A DNA stretch of 41,982 nucleotides from positions 1 through 41,982 of the forward strand of contig QBMH01000014.1 in the NCBI GenBank assembly GCA_003249025.1, given 5' to 3'. Positions 25,436-36,615 of the stretch are shown here, piece after piece. Source of the stretch: Leptolyngbya sp. Lineage in GTDB: Bacteria; Cyanobacteriota; Cyanobacteriia; Leptolyngbyales; Leptolyngbyaceae. Every line of letters starts with the position of its first letter. Positions within the stretch are counted from its first letter, which is position 1. The notes beneath the pieces are model-generated. The model saw only the letters and a list, made by a program, of their open reading frames with translations. It did not search any database and was not told the DNA's origin. The position numbers and the translations under genes are program-made.

Positions 25436-26155
25436 ATGGCTGATTCTTGGACAGCGCTGGTGATTGGCAATTCTCGGCTGCACTGGGCAGAGTTTAGCGG
25501 CGATCTCCTGCAAAAAACCTGGGATACGCCCCATGTCAATCAGAATCAACCCCAGTTGCAACATGAGCTTTGGATTGCCTCCGTCGTGCCCTCTCAAAAT
25601 CAGTTTTGGCAAGCCCATCCTCGCGCCCACTTTATCAGTCTGGAACAAGTGCCCTTGCAAGGACTGTATCCAACCTTGGGTATCGATCGCGCCTTAGCCT
25701 TGTGGGGTGCCATCCAAACCCTGGGCAGCCCCGTTCTCGTGATTGATGCCGGAACCGCCCTCACCTTCACCGGAGCCAATCGCGATCTGCTAATCGGCGG
25801 AGCCATCCTCCCTGGATTAACGCTGCAATTCCAATCCCTCAACCAAGGCACCGCCGCCCTCCCCGATCTTCACTCGTCATTCGCCATTCGCCCCTCGTCA
25901 TTCTTCCCCCGTTGGGCATTAACTACCGAAGCCGCGATCGCTAGCGGCATCTTGCATACGGTTCTTGCCGGACTGCACTCCTTTATTCACGATTGGCGAC
26001 AAACCTATCCAACCAGTGCGGTTGTGTTGACGGGAGGTGATGGCGATCGCCTCTATGCCTACCTGCAAAGTCTCCATCCCGATGTAGCCAGTTCAGTTGA
26101 GGTAAATCCTCAGCTTGCTTTTAGAGGGATTCAAGCCATTCAACAAAATCAATGA
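25436..26155 (+). CDS. coaX: type III pantothenate kinase
   Basis: A 239-residue ASKHA-fold kinase catalysing the first step of CoA synthesis. Motifs: LVIGNSRLHWAEF (phosphate 1), LYPTLGIDRALALWGA (pantothenate site with GxDR), VIDAGTALTFTG (phosphate 2) and LIGGAILPGL. Heptamer repeats are inserted in frame at 25871-25905, adding roughly 12 residues (HSSFAIRPSSFF) before RWALTTEAAIASG, a region that is shorter in CoaX proteins I remember. The frame is intact, so the enzyme is probably active. Divergent from flv3. Confidence 0.92.
   Translation: MADSWTALVIGNSRLHWAEFSGDLLQKTWDTPHVNQNQPQLQHELWIASVVPSQNQFWQAHPRAHFISLEQVPLQGLYPTLGIDRALALWGAIQTLGSPVLVIDAGTALTFTGANRDLLIGGAILPGLTLQFQSLNQGTAALPDLHSSFAIRPSSFFPRWALTTEAAIASGILHTVLAGLHSFIHDWRQTYPTSAVVLTGGDGDRLYAYLQSLHPDVASSVEVNPQLAFRGIQAIQQNQ
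25871..25905. repeat. heptanucleotide repeat inside coaX
   Basis: Five heptads in register: CACTCGT, CATTCGC, CATTCGC, CCCTCGT, CATTCTT. It lies within the coaX frame. Confidence 0.85.
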
Positions 26156-26191
26156 AATTATCCTCGCCAGTCGCAGGATAGCTCAAACATA

Positions 26192-26206
26192 TGAGAACAA
26201 TTTGCA
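26192..26206. promoter_or_regulatory. possible Fur box upstream of the iron module
   Basis: TGAGAAC-A-ATTTGCA agrees with the Fur 7-1-7 core (TGATAAT-N-ATTATCA) at 10 of 14 positions. It ends 30 bp before the multicopper oxidase start. The match is moderate and in AT-rich DNA, so only the iron-related context makes it credible. Confidence 0.35.
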
Positions 26207-26236
26207 ATAAAATTTTAGAGGCTGGTATAACTCTAA

Positions 26237-27271
26237 ATGCAAAAGCGACGGTTAATATTTGCAATGCCTTCATTCAAAAATTTTGGCGGGGGTACGCTTG
26301 GAGGTCGGCGGCAATTTCTACAAGCAGGGATAGGAGGTGCCGCTTTGGCTGCTGCTGCTAGCAGCTATCACTGGCTCAATCAAAGATCGCGTCAACAAGT
26401 GGGGATACCGCCATTGCCCACAGACACGCCGACCTATGGCAATGGGGTCAACCCGATGCAGGCGCTACGGGACTTTGACTATGGCACCGTCAAGCAAGAA
26501 AATGGGCGCACGGTTCGCGAATTTCGGATTGTTGCTGGTACTACTCCATTACAGCTAAATAGCGCGGTTTCCTACATTACCTGGAACTACAACGGACGGG
26601 TGCCCGGTCCAACATTAAGGGCGAAGGAAGGCGATCTCATTCGAGTCCTCTTTCTCAACCAGGGCGGACATGCCCATACCATGCACTTTCACGGCATCCA
26701 CGCTGCTGGGATGGATGGGGTGCGCCCCATCAGCAACGGTAAAGCCTTTATTTACGAATTTGATGCGGTGCCTTACGGTCTACATCTTTACCACTGTCAT
26801 ATTGCCCCGGTTAGCCGACACATCGGCAAGGGACTGCATGGCATGTTGATCATTGATCCCAAGGAAGGTCGCCCACCTGCCGACGAGATTGTGTTGGTGA
26901 TGAATGCTTACGACATCAACGATAAGCAGCGCAATGACCTGTATGCCTTTAATGGCTTGCCTCATTACTACATGCATCACCCCATCCCCATCTACCAAAA
27001 TCAACTGGTGCGCCTGTATTTGCTGAATGTGGTTGAATTTGATCCGGCGCTGACCTTTCATATCCATGCCAACTTCTTTCGGGTCTACCCAACCGGAATG
27101 GTGCTAAAACCGACTCACGAAGCGGATGTGATTACCATGGGCACGACTGAGCGGCATATTTTGGAGTTTGCCTATCCGTACCCTGGCAAATATATGTTTC
27201 ACCCGCACCAAGACGCGATCGCAGAAGCGGGTTGCATGGGAATGTTTGAGGTAATCCCAGAAAATAGTTGA
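26237..27271 (+). CDS. Tat-exported two-domain multicopper oxidase, probable ferroxidase
   Basis: The N-terminus has a twin-arginine signal (GGRRQFLQAGIGGAALAAAA, 22-41). Two cupredoxin domains follow. Domain 1 carries HTMHFHGIH (147-155) and YHCHIAPVSRH (185-195), giving a type 1 copper site with Cys187 and His195. The usual axial Met position appears to be Leu200, as in Fet3-type high-potential oxidases. Domain 2 has HIH (275-277) and HPHQD (322-326) and no type 1 Cys. The eight His needed for a trinuclear copper cluster between subunits are present. The next genes encode an HHH lipoprotein and an FTR1 permease, so a ferroxidase role is inferred by analogy with yeast Fet3/Ftr1. ATG 26264 is an alternative start. 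Confidence 0.82.
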   Translation: MQKRRLIFAMPSFKNFGGGTLGGRRQFLQAGIGGAALAAAASSYHWLNQRSRQQVGIPPLPTDTPTYGNGVNPMQALRDFDYGTVKQENGRTVREFRIVAGTTPLQLNSAVSYITWNYNGRVPGPTLRAKEGDLIRVLFLNQGGHAHTMHFHGIHAAGMDGVRPISNGKAFIYEFDAVPYGLHLYHCHIAPVSRHIGKGLHGMLIIDPKEGRPPADEIVLVMNAYDINDKQRNDLYAFNGLPHYYMHHPIPIYQNQLVRLYLLNVVEFDPALTFHIHANFFRVYPTGMVLKPTHEADVITMGTTERHILEFAYPYPGKYMFHPHQDAIAEAGCMGMFEVIPENS

Positions 27272-27350
27272 AAATATTTGCAAATTTATTGACATAAGAA
27301 GTCAAAAGTATGACGATGAAGTTTACCGAGTTTGACAAGCTATCTTAGAT

Positions 27351-27373
27351 GCTCGTCTCCTGGGGAGGCGAGC
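27351..27373. other. 10-bp hairpin between the oxidase and HHH lipoprotein genes
   Basis: GCTCGTCTCC (27351-27360) pairs with GGAGGCGAGC (27364-27373), with one G-T pair and a 3-nt TGG loop. No T-run follows, so RNA processing or partial attenuation inside an operon is more likely than simple termination. Confidence 0.65.
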
Positions 27374-27420
27374 AAGTCGGCTTGATCAAGAGCATCATGA
27401 ATTTATCAGGAGTCGTGGCA

Positions 27421-28452
27421 ATGGGAATTTTTCATCGCTTGATTCGATATGCTTTTTTGGCGCTATCGATTGGCACACTCGTGATTGGAATTAAAGCGTG
27501 CAGTCCCCCAGTCTCCAATCAACCAACGGCTCCTGCTTCGCCCGTCGCCATGTCTCCAAGCGGGTCGATGTCCATGAGCAACAAACCCAAAATCAATATT
27601 AATACCGCCATTTTGTCTCAACTCGACAAGCTAGAAGCGGCATTGGGAGTGCCTGCGCTCTCCAACAAAATCCAGGCAAGCCGTCCCTATGGCAGTATCG
27701 ATGATTTGGTTAGCAAGAAAGTGATTGATCAAGCACAATTTGACCAGATCAAAAACCAAGTCACCATTGAAGAAGTGGTGTTAACGGGCGAAGCAAAAGA
27801 CGTGGACTACATGACGAAGCTAGGCTTGATGAAGGGGCACATGATAGTCGCAGGTGAGTTGCTAGCGTTGAAAAAGCCCGATCAGGCAGAACCCCATATT
27901 GGGCACCCGGTTGAAGAGATTTATGTGGATTTGGAAGAGCAATTTCAAGAACGCAAGGTTGAAGACTTTAAAGGGGTGCTGACCCAATTGCAAGATCTGG
28001 TGAAGTCAAAGCCCAATGATCCTCAAATCAAAACTCAGTATGACCAGGCAATGAAGGCGATCGATCAGGCGATCGCGGTGTTACCCAACACTCAACGTCA
28101 ATCTACCAACTTCTCGCTACAAGTGGTGAATGGGCTATTAGAAACTGCAAAATCCGAATACACAGCCGCGATCTCCAACGGTAAAATTAGCGCCCCGATT
28201 GAATATCAAGACTCCCGTGGCTTCGTTGCCTACGCTCAAGATACCGTTTACAAAGGCATTGCCGATCAGATCAAGCAAGCCGATCCAAAAGTAAACGAGC
28301 AAATCGTTACGTCCTTTACTGGATTACGAAAAGCTTGGCCCTCCCCTGTTCCACCTGCTACGCCAGTGCTAACGGCAGATCAAGTTGCTACCAAAGTAAA
28401 GCAAATTGAACTCAGCAGTGCCCCTGTAATACAAGCTTCTATCGCCAAATGA
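27421..28452 (+). CDS. helix-hairpin-helix lipoprotein linked to FTR1
   Basis: A 344-residue exported protein. The N-terminal hydrophobic stretch (LIRYAFLALSIGTLVIGIKA) ends at Cys27, a possible lipobox. Residues about 56-120 form a ComEA/PsbU-like helix-hairpin-helix unit (KININTAILSQLDKLEAALG ... RPYGSIDDLV). The rest is helical, with MKGHMIVAGELLAL and EPHIGHPVEEIYVDLEEQF, a GHxxxxxE and His-rich arrangement that vaguely resembles imelysin/EfeO-type iron proteins. I recall this family next to FTR1 in cyanobacteria, function unknown. ATG 27421 is chosen because AGGAG precedes it by 9 nt; a longer frame begins at 27349, on the hairpin. It lies 34 bp before the FTR1 gene. Confidence 0.75.
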   Translation: MGIFHRLIRYAFLALSIGTLVIGIKACSPPVSNQPTAPASPVAMSPSGSMSMSNKPKININTAILSQLDKLEAALGVPALSNKIQASRPYGSIDDLVSKKVIDQAQFDQIKNQVTIEEVVLTGEAKDVDYMTKLGLMKGHMIVAGELLALKKPDQAEPHIGHPVEEIYVDLEEQFQERKVEDFKGVLTQLQDLVKSKPNDPQIKTQYDQAMKAIDQAIAVLPNTQRQSTNFSLQVVNGLLETAKSEYTAAISNGKISAPIEYQDSRGFVAYAQDTVYKGIADQIKQADPKVNEQIVTSFTGLRKAWPSPVPPATPVLTADQVATKVKQIELSSAPVIQASIAK

Positions 28453-28486
28453 TGCTGTAAGCATCTATCGCCAAAAAAAGGATGCC

Positions 28487-31498
<3,012 letters not shown>

Positions 31499-31647
31499 CT
31501 ATCCACAAAAATCAGATCTGTTCCCACTCAGTTTAGCGAGGTGGAGGCAAGCAGTAATCAAATTTCGCTCAGAGATCGCCCCAAATTGTCAAAGATCCGT
31601 TATCCTGCGGTGTAATTAGACCTGTAAAACTTGGACTAGATGAATCG

Positions 31648-31956
31648 ATGCAGCTTTGGCTAACCAGTTTTATTTTATTGTTTGGGGCGGCGGAGTTTTG
31701 GCAGTGGGTGCAGCAGGCATCCTTACCGATGCCAATTTTTGTATTGGGCGGAGTATTTTTGGCGATCGCCTCCAATTACACCAAGCTCTCAAATCTACCG
31801 TTGCATCTGGATGATAAAGCCCTAAATTCTTCATTCAACCCAGTCACTTCGACTCAGGCAAATCAAGCGGTTTCGCCTGCAAACCCTCAAAAGTCATCTG
31901 TGCGCCCCAGCCCGGTCTCTTTTGAAATTCAAAAGCCTTTCAAACCCGGAGATTAA
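31648..31956 (+). CDS. small membrane protein, conserved in cyanobacteria
   Basis: A 102-residue protein whose first 45 residues form two transmembrane helices (WLTSFILLFGAAEFWQWV and PIFVLGGVFLAIASN), then a Pro/Ser-rich polar tail ending in KPFKPGD. I recall similar short proteins from cyanobacteria, function unknown. Its stop is 9 bp from the ATP-binding protein start, so they are likely co-transcribed. Divergent from ligA. Confidence 0.65.
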   Translation: MQLWLTSFILLFGAAEFWQWVQQASLPMPIFVLGGVFLAIASNYTKLSNLPLHLDDKALNSSFNPVTSTQANQAVSPANPQKSSVRPSPVSFEIQKPFKPGD

Positions 31957-31965
31957 GCATCAGTG

Positions 31966-32745
31966 ATGGTAGAACCCAATAACAGCATTATTTTGGAAGC
32001 GCAAGGGCTAACGCGGCGATTTGGGGGATTGGTGGCAGTGAATCATGTTTCCTTTGCGGTGCAAGCAGGCGAAATTTTTGGATTGATTGGTCCCAATGGA
32101 GCCGGCAAAACCACCCTATTTAATTTAATAACGGGGCTAATTCAACCGTCCAGTGGTCAGATGCAGCATCAAAACGAAACGATTTCGCGACTGAGACCCC
32201 ATCAAATTGCAGCCAAGGGCATTGCCCGCACGTTTCAGAATATTCGCCTGTTTGGAGAATTATCTGCCTTGGAAAACGTGAAGATTGCCCACCATATTCA
32301 TAGTCGTAGCGGTTTGTTTACTGGGGTTTTAGGGTTGCCATCCGCTGCTCAAGCCGAAAAAAAGACCCACGCGAAAGCAGTCGAGTTACTAGGGTTAGTC
32401 GGGCTTGGAGGGCGAACAGCAGAAAAAGCCAAGAATTTTTCCTATGGCGATCAGCGGCGGCTAGAAATTGCCCGTGCTTTGGCTTTAAAGCCCCAAGTGT
32501 TGCTGCTGGATGAACCAGCGGCGGGAATGAACCCAACCGAAAAGCATCAATTGAGTGAATTTATCTACGACATTCGCGATCGCTTTAATTTAACCGTGCT
32601 GCTGATTGAACATCATGTGCCGCTGGTCATGGGTTTGTGCGATCGCATTGCCGTCCTCGATTTTGGACATCTAATCGCTCTCGGCAATCCAGAAACAGTC
32701 CGCAATGATCCTGCCGTCATTGCAGCCTACCTCGGCACCGAATAA
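31966..32745 (+). CDS. LivG/NatA-type ABC transporter ATP-binding protein
   Basis: A 259-residue ABC ATPase of the branched-chain/neutral amino acid (HAAT) or urea class. Walker A is GPNGAGKTT, the Q-loop includes [10 protein letters not shown], the signature is the LivG-style [13 protein letters not shown], Walker B is [12 protein letters not shown] and the switch His is in [10 protein letters not shown]. The LivG-specific C-terminal tail ([20 protein letters not shown]) is present. No permease, second ATPase (LivF/NatE) or binding protein is adjacent, which fits the scattered nat genes of cyanobacteria. ATG 31966 is used; GTG 31963 is immediately before it. Confidence 0.9.
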   Translation: MVEPNNSIILEAQGLTRRFGGLVAVNHVSFAVQAGEIFGLIGPNGAGKTTLFNLITGLIQPSSGQMQHQNETISRLRPHQIAAKGIARTFQNIRLFGELSALENVKIAHHIHSRSGLFTGVLGLPSAAQAEKKTHAKAVELLGLVGLGGRTAEKAKNFSYGDQRRLEIARALALKPQVLLLDEPAAGMNPTEKHQLSEFIYDIRDRFNLTVLLIEHHVPLVMGLCDRIAVLDFGHLIALGNPETVRNDPAVIAAYLGTE

Positions 32746-32766
32746 TTACCTCCCAGAGAAGTGGAA

Positions 32767-32787
32767 GTCAAAACTCAAAACCCAAAA
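32767..32787. repeat. short heptanucleotide repeat
   Basis: Three heptads GTCAAAA, CTCAAAA, CCCAAAA between the LivG-type and TldD-family genes. Confidence 0.7.
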
Positions 32788-32790
32788 TAT

Positions 32791-32813
32791 TTCCTATGGA
32801 AACGCTACGCGAA
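32791..32813. repeat. dispersed palindromic repeat fragment
   Basis: TTCCTATGGAA followed by ACGCTACGCGAAC resembles a dispersed cyanobacterial repeat family that I recall from other genomes. Only one copy of this form is seen in the window. Confidence 0.45.
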
Positions 32814-32912
32814 CAAAACTTTCCCCTCCATCTCTCCTCCCAAACTTGCCACTCTACAAGTCTCAATTAATTAGAGAATGGATACAGCCTGTCACTTGGT
32901 ACAAATTTTCCT

Positions 32913-34313
32913 ATGGCTACCTTACCCGCCAACGCAAAAGACTTATTAGCTGATTTAATTGCTCGGTATCGTTCTCATGTGGACTATTTGGCGATTCGCC
33001 TGGAAGCCGCCGAAGGAACCGACATTTTGCTGCGGGGCAATAAGATTGAAACCTTGAGTGAAGGAATTTCGATCGGGGGGCATGTGCGGGTCTGCCACAA
33101 GGGAGGCTGGGGGTTTGCGAGTTTCAATCGGCTTGCCACCCTCGAAGAGCAAGTAGAAGCCGCGATCGCTGCCGCTCGGCTAGTCGGTGATGAAGAAACT
33201 CTCCTGGCATCGGTCAATCCTATTCAAGATATTTGCATCTTTCCGTTAACGGGCAGCGATCCCCGGCAGATTCCCCTGGCAGAAAAAAAAGTCCTGTGTC
33301 AACACTATGGCGAAATTTTGCGGAGCGTTAGCCCTCAAATTGCCACTGTTTCAGTCCGCTATGGCGACAGTGCCCAACGAATTATTTTGGCAACGTCTGA
33401 TGGCACTATGCTGGAGCAGTCGTGGGTGGACATGGAAATGCGCTATGCAGCCACAGCCCGCAACGGCGATCGCGTGCAAACTGGGCGCGAAACCACCGGA
33501 TCTCGAAAAGCCTACGAAGATTTGAGTGGCCTGGATACTCAAGTCCGCAGCGCTGCCAAACGAGCAGTTGATTCTCTGGCATTACCCCCCGTCAAAGGCA
33601 ACACCTACACCGTGGTGATTGACCCGATTTTGACCGGGTTATTTGTCCATGAAGCCTTTGGACACCTCTCTGAAGCAGACATGGCATACGAAAATCCTGA
33701 TCTACTGGAAACCATGAGTTTGGGTCGGCAGTTTGGTCCAAAAAACCTACAAATTTTTGACGGGGCAGCCCCAGAAGGGCATCGGGGCAGCTATGCCTAT
33801 GATGACGAAGGCACTCCCTCCACCACCACGCAATTGATCAAAGATGGGATGTTAGTCGGACGGCTGCATTCTCGCGAAACGGCAGGCAAACTAGGGGAAG
33901 CTCCAACGGGGAATGCGCGCTGCTTAAACTACCACTATCCGCCGATTGTTCGGATGACCAATACCTGGATTGAACCGGGTAAAACTCCTGTTGCAGACTT
34001 GTTTGATGGCATTCAAGAGGGCGTATATGCCTGCAACTGGATCGATGGCATGACGAATGGCGAAATGTTTACCTTTGCCGCTGGCGAAGCCTGGATGATT
34101 CGGGATGGCAAAATTGCTGAGCCAGTGCGGGATGTTACCTTGTCAGGCAATGCTTTCAAAACCCTGGCAAATATTGAAGCGATCGGCAATGACTTTTTTT
34201 GGGATGAGTCGGGTGGCTGTGGCAAAGGAGGACAAAGCGGATTGCCCGTGGGCTGTGGCGGTCCCAGTTTGCGAGTGCGAAATGTGGTTGTAGGCGGCGA
34301 GGCAGTGGAGTAA
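32913..34313 (+). CDS. TldD/PmbA family metalloprotease
   Basis: A 466-residue protein. The zinc motif HExxxH is at 246-251 (VHEAFGHLSEAD), and the GHRGSYAYDDEGTPSTTTQL and SGGCGKGGQSGLPVGCGGPS segments are typical of TldD. The GGCGKGGQ region supplies the third zinc ligand Cys. TldD works with TldE/PmbA on unfolded peptides, for example in microcin B17 maturation and CcdA degradation. No TldE partner is present in the window. ATG 32913 was used. Confidence 0.9.
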   Translation: MATLPANAKDLLADLIARYRSHVDYLAIRLEAAEGTDILLRGNKIETLSEGISIGGHVRVCHKGGWGFASFNRLATLEEQVEAAIAAARLVGDEETLLASVNPIQDICIFPLTGSDPRQIPLAEKKVLCQHYGEILRSVSPQIATVSVRYGDSAQRIILATSDGTMLEQSWVDMEMRYAATARNGDRVQTGRETTGSRKAYEDLSGLDTQVRSAAKRAVDSLALPPVKGNTYTVVIDPILTGLFVHEAFGHLSEADMAYENPDLLETMSLGRQFGPKNLQIFDGAAPEGHRGSYAYDDEGTPSTTTQLIKDGMLVGRLHSRETAGKLGEAPTGNARCLNYHYPPIVRMTNTWIEPGKTPVADLFDGIQEGVYACNWIDGMTNGEMFTFAAGEAWMIRDGKIAEPVRDVTLSGNAFKTLANIEAIGNDFFWDESGGCGKGGQSGLPVGCGGPSLRVRNVVVGGEAVE

Positions 34314-34515
34314 GGGGTAGGGGCAGGTTGCAGGAGGTAGGTTTTAGAGGGTCAGGCTCCAGACGTTGTCAATCGCAAAAATCGACATTTTGGATGAATC
34401 CATTATCGCCCACTGCTTGTTACAATGCGTTACATGAAGGTTGGTATTCTGACTAGACAGCTACAAACCTTTAATCTGCAATGTTGATTGCCACTTCACT
34501 GAGCTAAAACGACCT

Positions 34516-36504
34516 GTGACTTATTCTCCTACGCTGCAAATGTCCGAAAATTTGGCTGAGCCGTCGTTTTTCACTGAGGAGCCATTGCCAGAAGGGATAT
34601 TGCTCAAACCTGCTGAGCCGCCGTTGCCGGATGCTGAAGCCCTCCGATATGATGCAGACGCGATCGCAACGGTTTACGCTCAACGTCCGTTTCAGGTCTT
34701 AAACCGGATCATTCAAATTTTTCTGCCATTTCTCAGCTATGGGTTTGTCTGGTGGTGGAACCGGAAAGCGCCATCCGAGGCTCAGCAGCGCAAACAGGCA
34801 ATTCGGTTAAGGGAAATTTTAACTCGCCTTGGTCCCGCCTTCATTAAAGTTGGACAGGCGCTTTCTACCCGTCCTGATTTGGTGCCACCCATTTATCTAA
34901 ATGAGTTAACCCAACTGCAAGATCAGCTTCCACCGTTTGATAATGCCCTTGCCTATCAGTTCATCAAAGAAGAACTAGGCTTTCAGCCCCACGAAATTTA
35001 TGCTGAACTAACCGCAAGCCCGATCGCCGCCGCGTCTTTGGGTCAAGTTTATAAAGGTAAGTTGAAAACGGGTGAAGAGGTTGCAGTTAAAGTGCAGCGT
35101 CCCGGATTATCTGAAAGCATTGCGCTGGATATGTACATTCTGCGTAGAATTGCCGCCTTTTTAATGAAAAACGTCAAGCAAATTCGCAGCGACTTGGTTG
35201 CCATCATTGATGAATTTGCCGCCCGTATTTTTGAAGAACTGGACTACAGCCAAGAAGGACGCAACGCCGAGCGGTTTGCAGAACTGTATGGCAAAATTCC
35301 TGAAATCTACGTTCCTCGAATTTATTGGCAATACACTGGACGGCGTGTCTTGACGATGGAATGGATCACGGGCACCAAGCTGACGCAGCTAGATACGATC
35401 CGCGAACAAGGGATTGATGCGAGCTATCTAATTTCGGTTGGAGTGCAATGTTCCCTACGGCAGCTTTTGGAAAATGGCTTTTTCCATGCCGATCCTCATC
35501 CTGGGAATTTGCTAGCAACCCCAGACGGTAAGTTAGCTTACCTAGACTTTGGCATGATGAGCGAGGTCACTCCCGCTCAACGCTACGGGTTGATCGAGGC
35601 GGTAGTTCATTTAGTCAATCGTGACTTTGAAGGGCTGGCGAATGATTATGTCAATCTCGGTTTTTTAAGCGCTGACACCGATCTAACGCCGATTATTCCA
35701 GCTTTGGCGTTTGTGTTTAATGATGCTCTGGGCGCGACGGTCGCAGAAATCAACATTAAGACTATTACAGACAAACTATCGAGCTTGATGTATGACTATC
35801 CCTTTCAGGTGCCTGCGTTTTTTGCATTGATCATTCGATCGCTCGTAACGCTTGAAGGCATTGCCATTAACGTCGATCCAGAGTTCAAGGTTTTGAGCAA
35901 AGCCTATCCTTATGTTGCGAAGCGGTTGCTAACCGATCCTGCACCAGAACTGCGTGCTTCCCTCCGAGATTTGCTGTTTAAAGATGAGAGCTTTCGGTGG
36001 AATCGCCTGGAAAATCTACTGAGAAACGCGCGTGACAGCAGTGATTATGATTTGGGCAACGTGCTTGATCAGAGCGTTGAATATCTGTTCTCTCCACGAG
36101 GCGAGTTGATTCGATCGCAATTAGTGGATGTCATTGTCCGGGGATTGGATACGCTGGGCAGCAACGCCTTTCGTAACTTCACGTATACCGTAAGCCAACG
36201 GCTTGGGTTTGCGGTCACGCCTCCCCCGGTTTCCGCCACCGATCAGAAGACTTTTGAACACATCCAACGGATTTGGGGCATCTTACAAGAAACTGCTGGA
36301 TTTGATCCACTGATGCTATTGCCGGTGATTCCTCGGCTTTTAGTGAAATCAGAGACTCACCAAATGGGTCAGAAGATCGCCGAAGGATTGACCCAACGGG
36401 CGCTCACTCGCTTGATTCGAGAATTTCTACTGACAGACGAGCCTGAATTGAAAGTGGGTGCGCCAAAGCCGAACACACCTCAACTGGCTCCTGCGAACCG
36501 ATAA
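34516..36504 (+). CDS. ABC1/UbiB (AarF) family atypical protein kinase
   Basis: A 662-residue protein with the ABC1 kinase-like fold: the KxGQ motif in GPAFIKVGQALSTRPDLVPP, the Ala-rich loop SPIAAASLGQVYKGKL, catalytic Lys in VAVKVQRPG, the HADPHPGNL catalytic loop and the YLDFGMM metal site. The N-terminal 50 residues are Pro/Glu-rich and lack a signal. The C-terminal 150 residues have helical membrane-associating character. In cyanobacteria and plastids ABC1K proteins affect prenylquinone metabolism and photosystem stability; the exact member is not resolved. GTG 34516 is the start; ATG 34540 is an alternative and neither has a clear ribosome site. Confidence 0.9.
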   Translation: MTYSPTLQMSENLAEPSFFTEEPLPEGILLKPAEPPLPDAEALRYDADAIATVYAQRPFQVLNRIIQIFLPFLSYGFVWWWNRKAPSEAQQRKQAIRLREILTRLGPAFIKVGQALSTRPDLVPPIYLNELTQLQDQLPPFDNALAYQFIKEELGFQPHEIYAELTASPIAAASLGQVYKGKLKTGEEVAVKVQRPGLSESIALDMYILRRIAAFLMKNVKQIRSDLVAIIDEFAARIFEELDYSQEGRNAERFAELYGKIPEIYVPRIYWQYTGRRVLTMEWITGTKLTQLDTIREQGIDASYLISVGVQCSLRQLLENGFFHADPHPGNLLATPDGKLAYLDFGMMSEVTPAQRYGLIEAVVHLVNRDFEGLANDYVNLGFLSADTDLTPIIPALAFVFNDALGATVAEINIKTITDKLSSLMYDYPFQVPAFFALIIRSLVTLEGIAINVDPEFKVLSKAYPYVAKRLLTDPAPELRASLRDLLFKDESFRWNRLENLLRNARDSSDYDLGNVLDQSVEYLFSPRGELIRSQLVDVIVRGLDTLGSNAFRNFTYTVSQRLGFAVTPPPVSATDQKTFEHIQRIWGILQETAGFDPLMLLPVIPRLLVKSETHQMGQKIAEGLTQRALTRLIREFLLTDEPELKVGAPKPNTPQLAPANR

Positions 36505-36529
36505 ATGGTTGTCATTGGGTTTCGACCAC

Positions 36530-36572
36530 GCTCACCCCTCAACAGTCTGTGGGAGTTTCGGCTACGCTCAAT
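36530..36572. repeat. two copies of a TTTCGRCYACGCTCA motif
   Basis: TTTCGACCACGCTCA (36530-36544) and TTTCGGCTACGCTCA (36558-36572) lie between the convergent ABC1 and ABC exporter genes. I recall similar units as dispersed repeats in cyanobacterial genomes. Confidence 0.6.
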
Positions 36573-36615
36573 TCCACCAAACAATTCGGTTCACCAGCTT
36601 AGAAAAAATCCCCCT

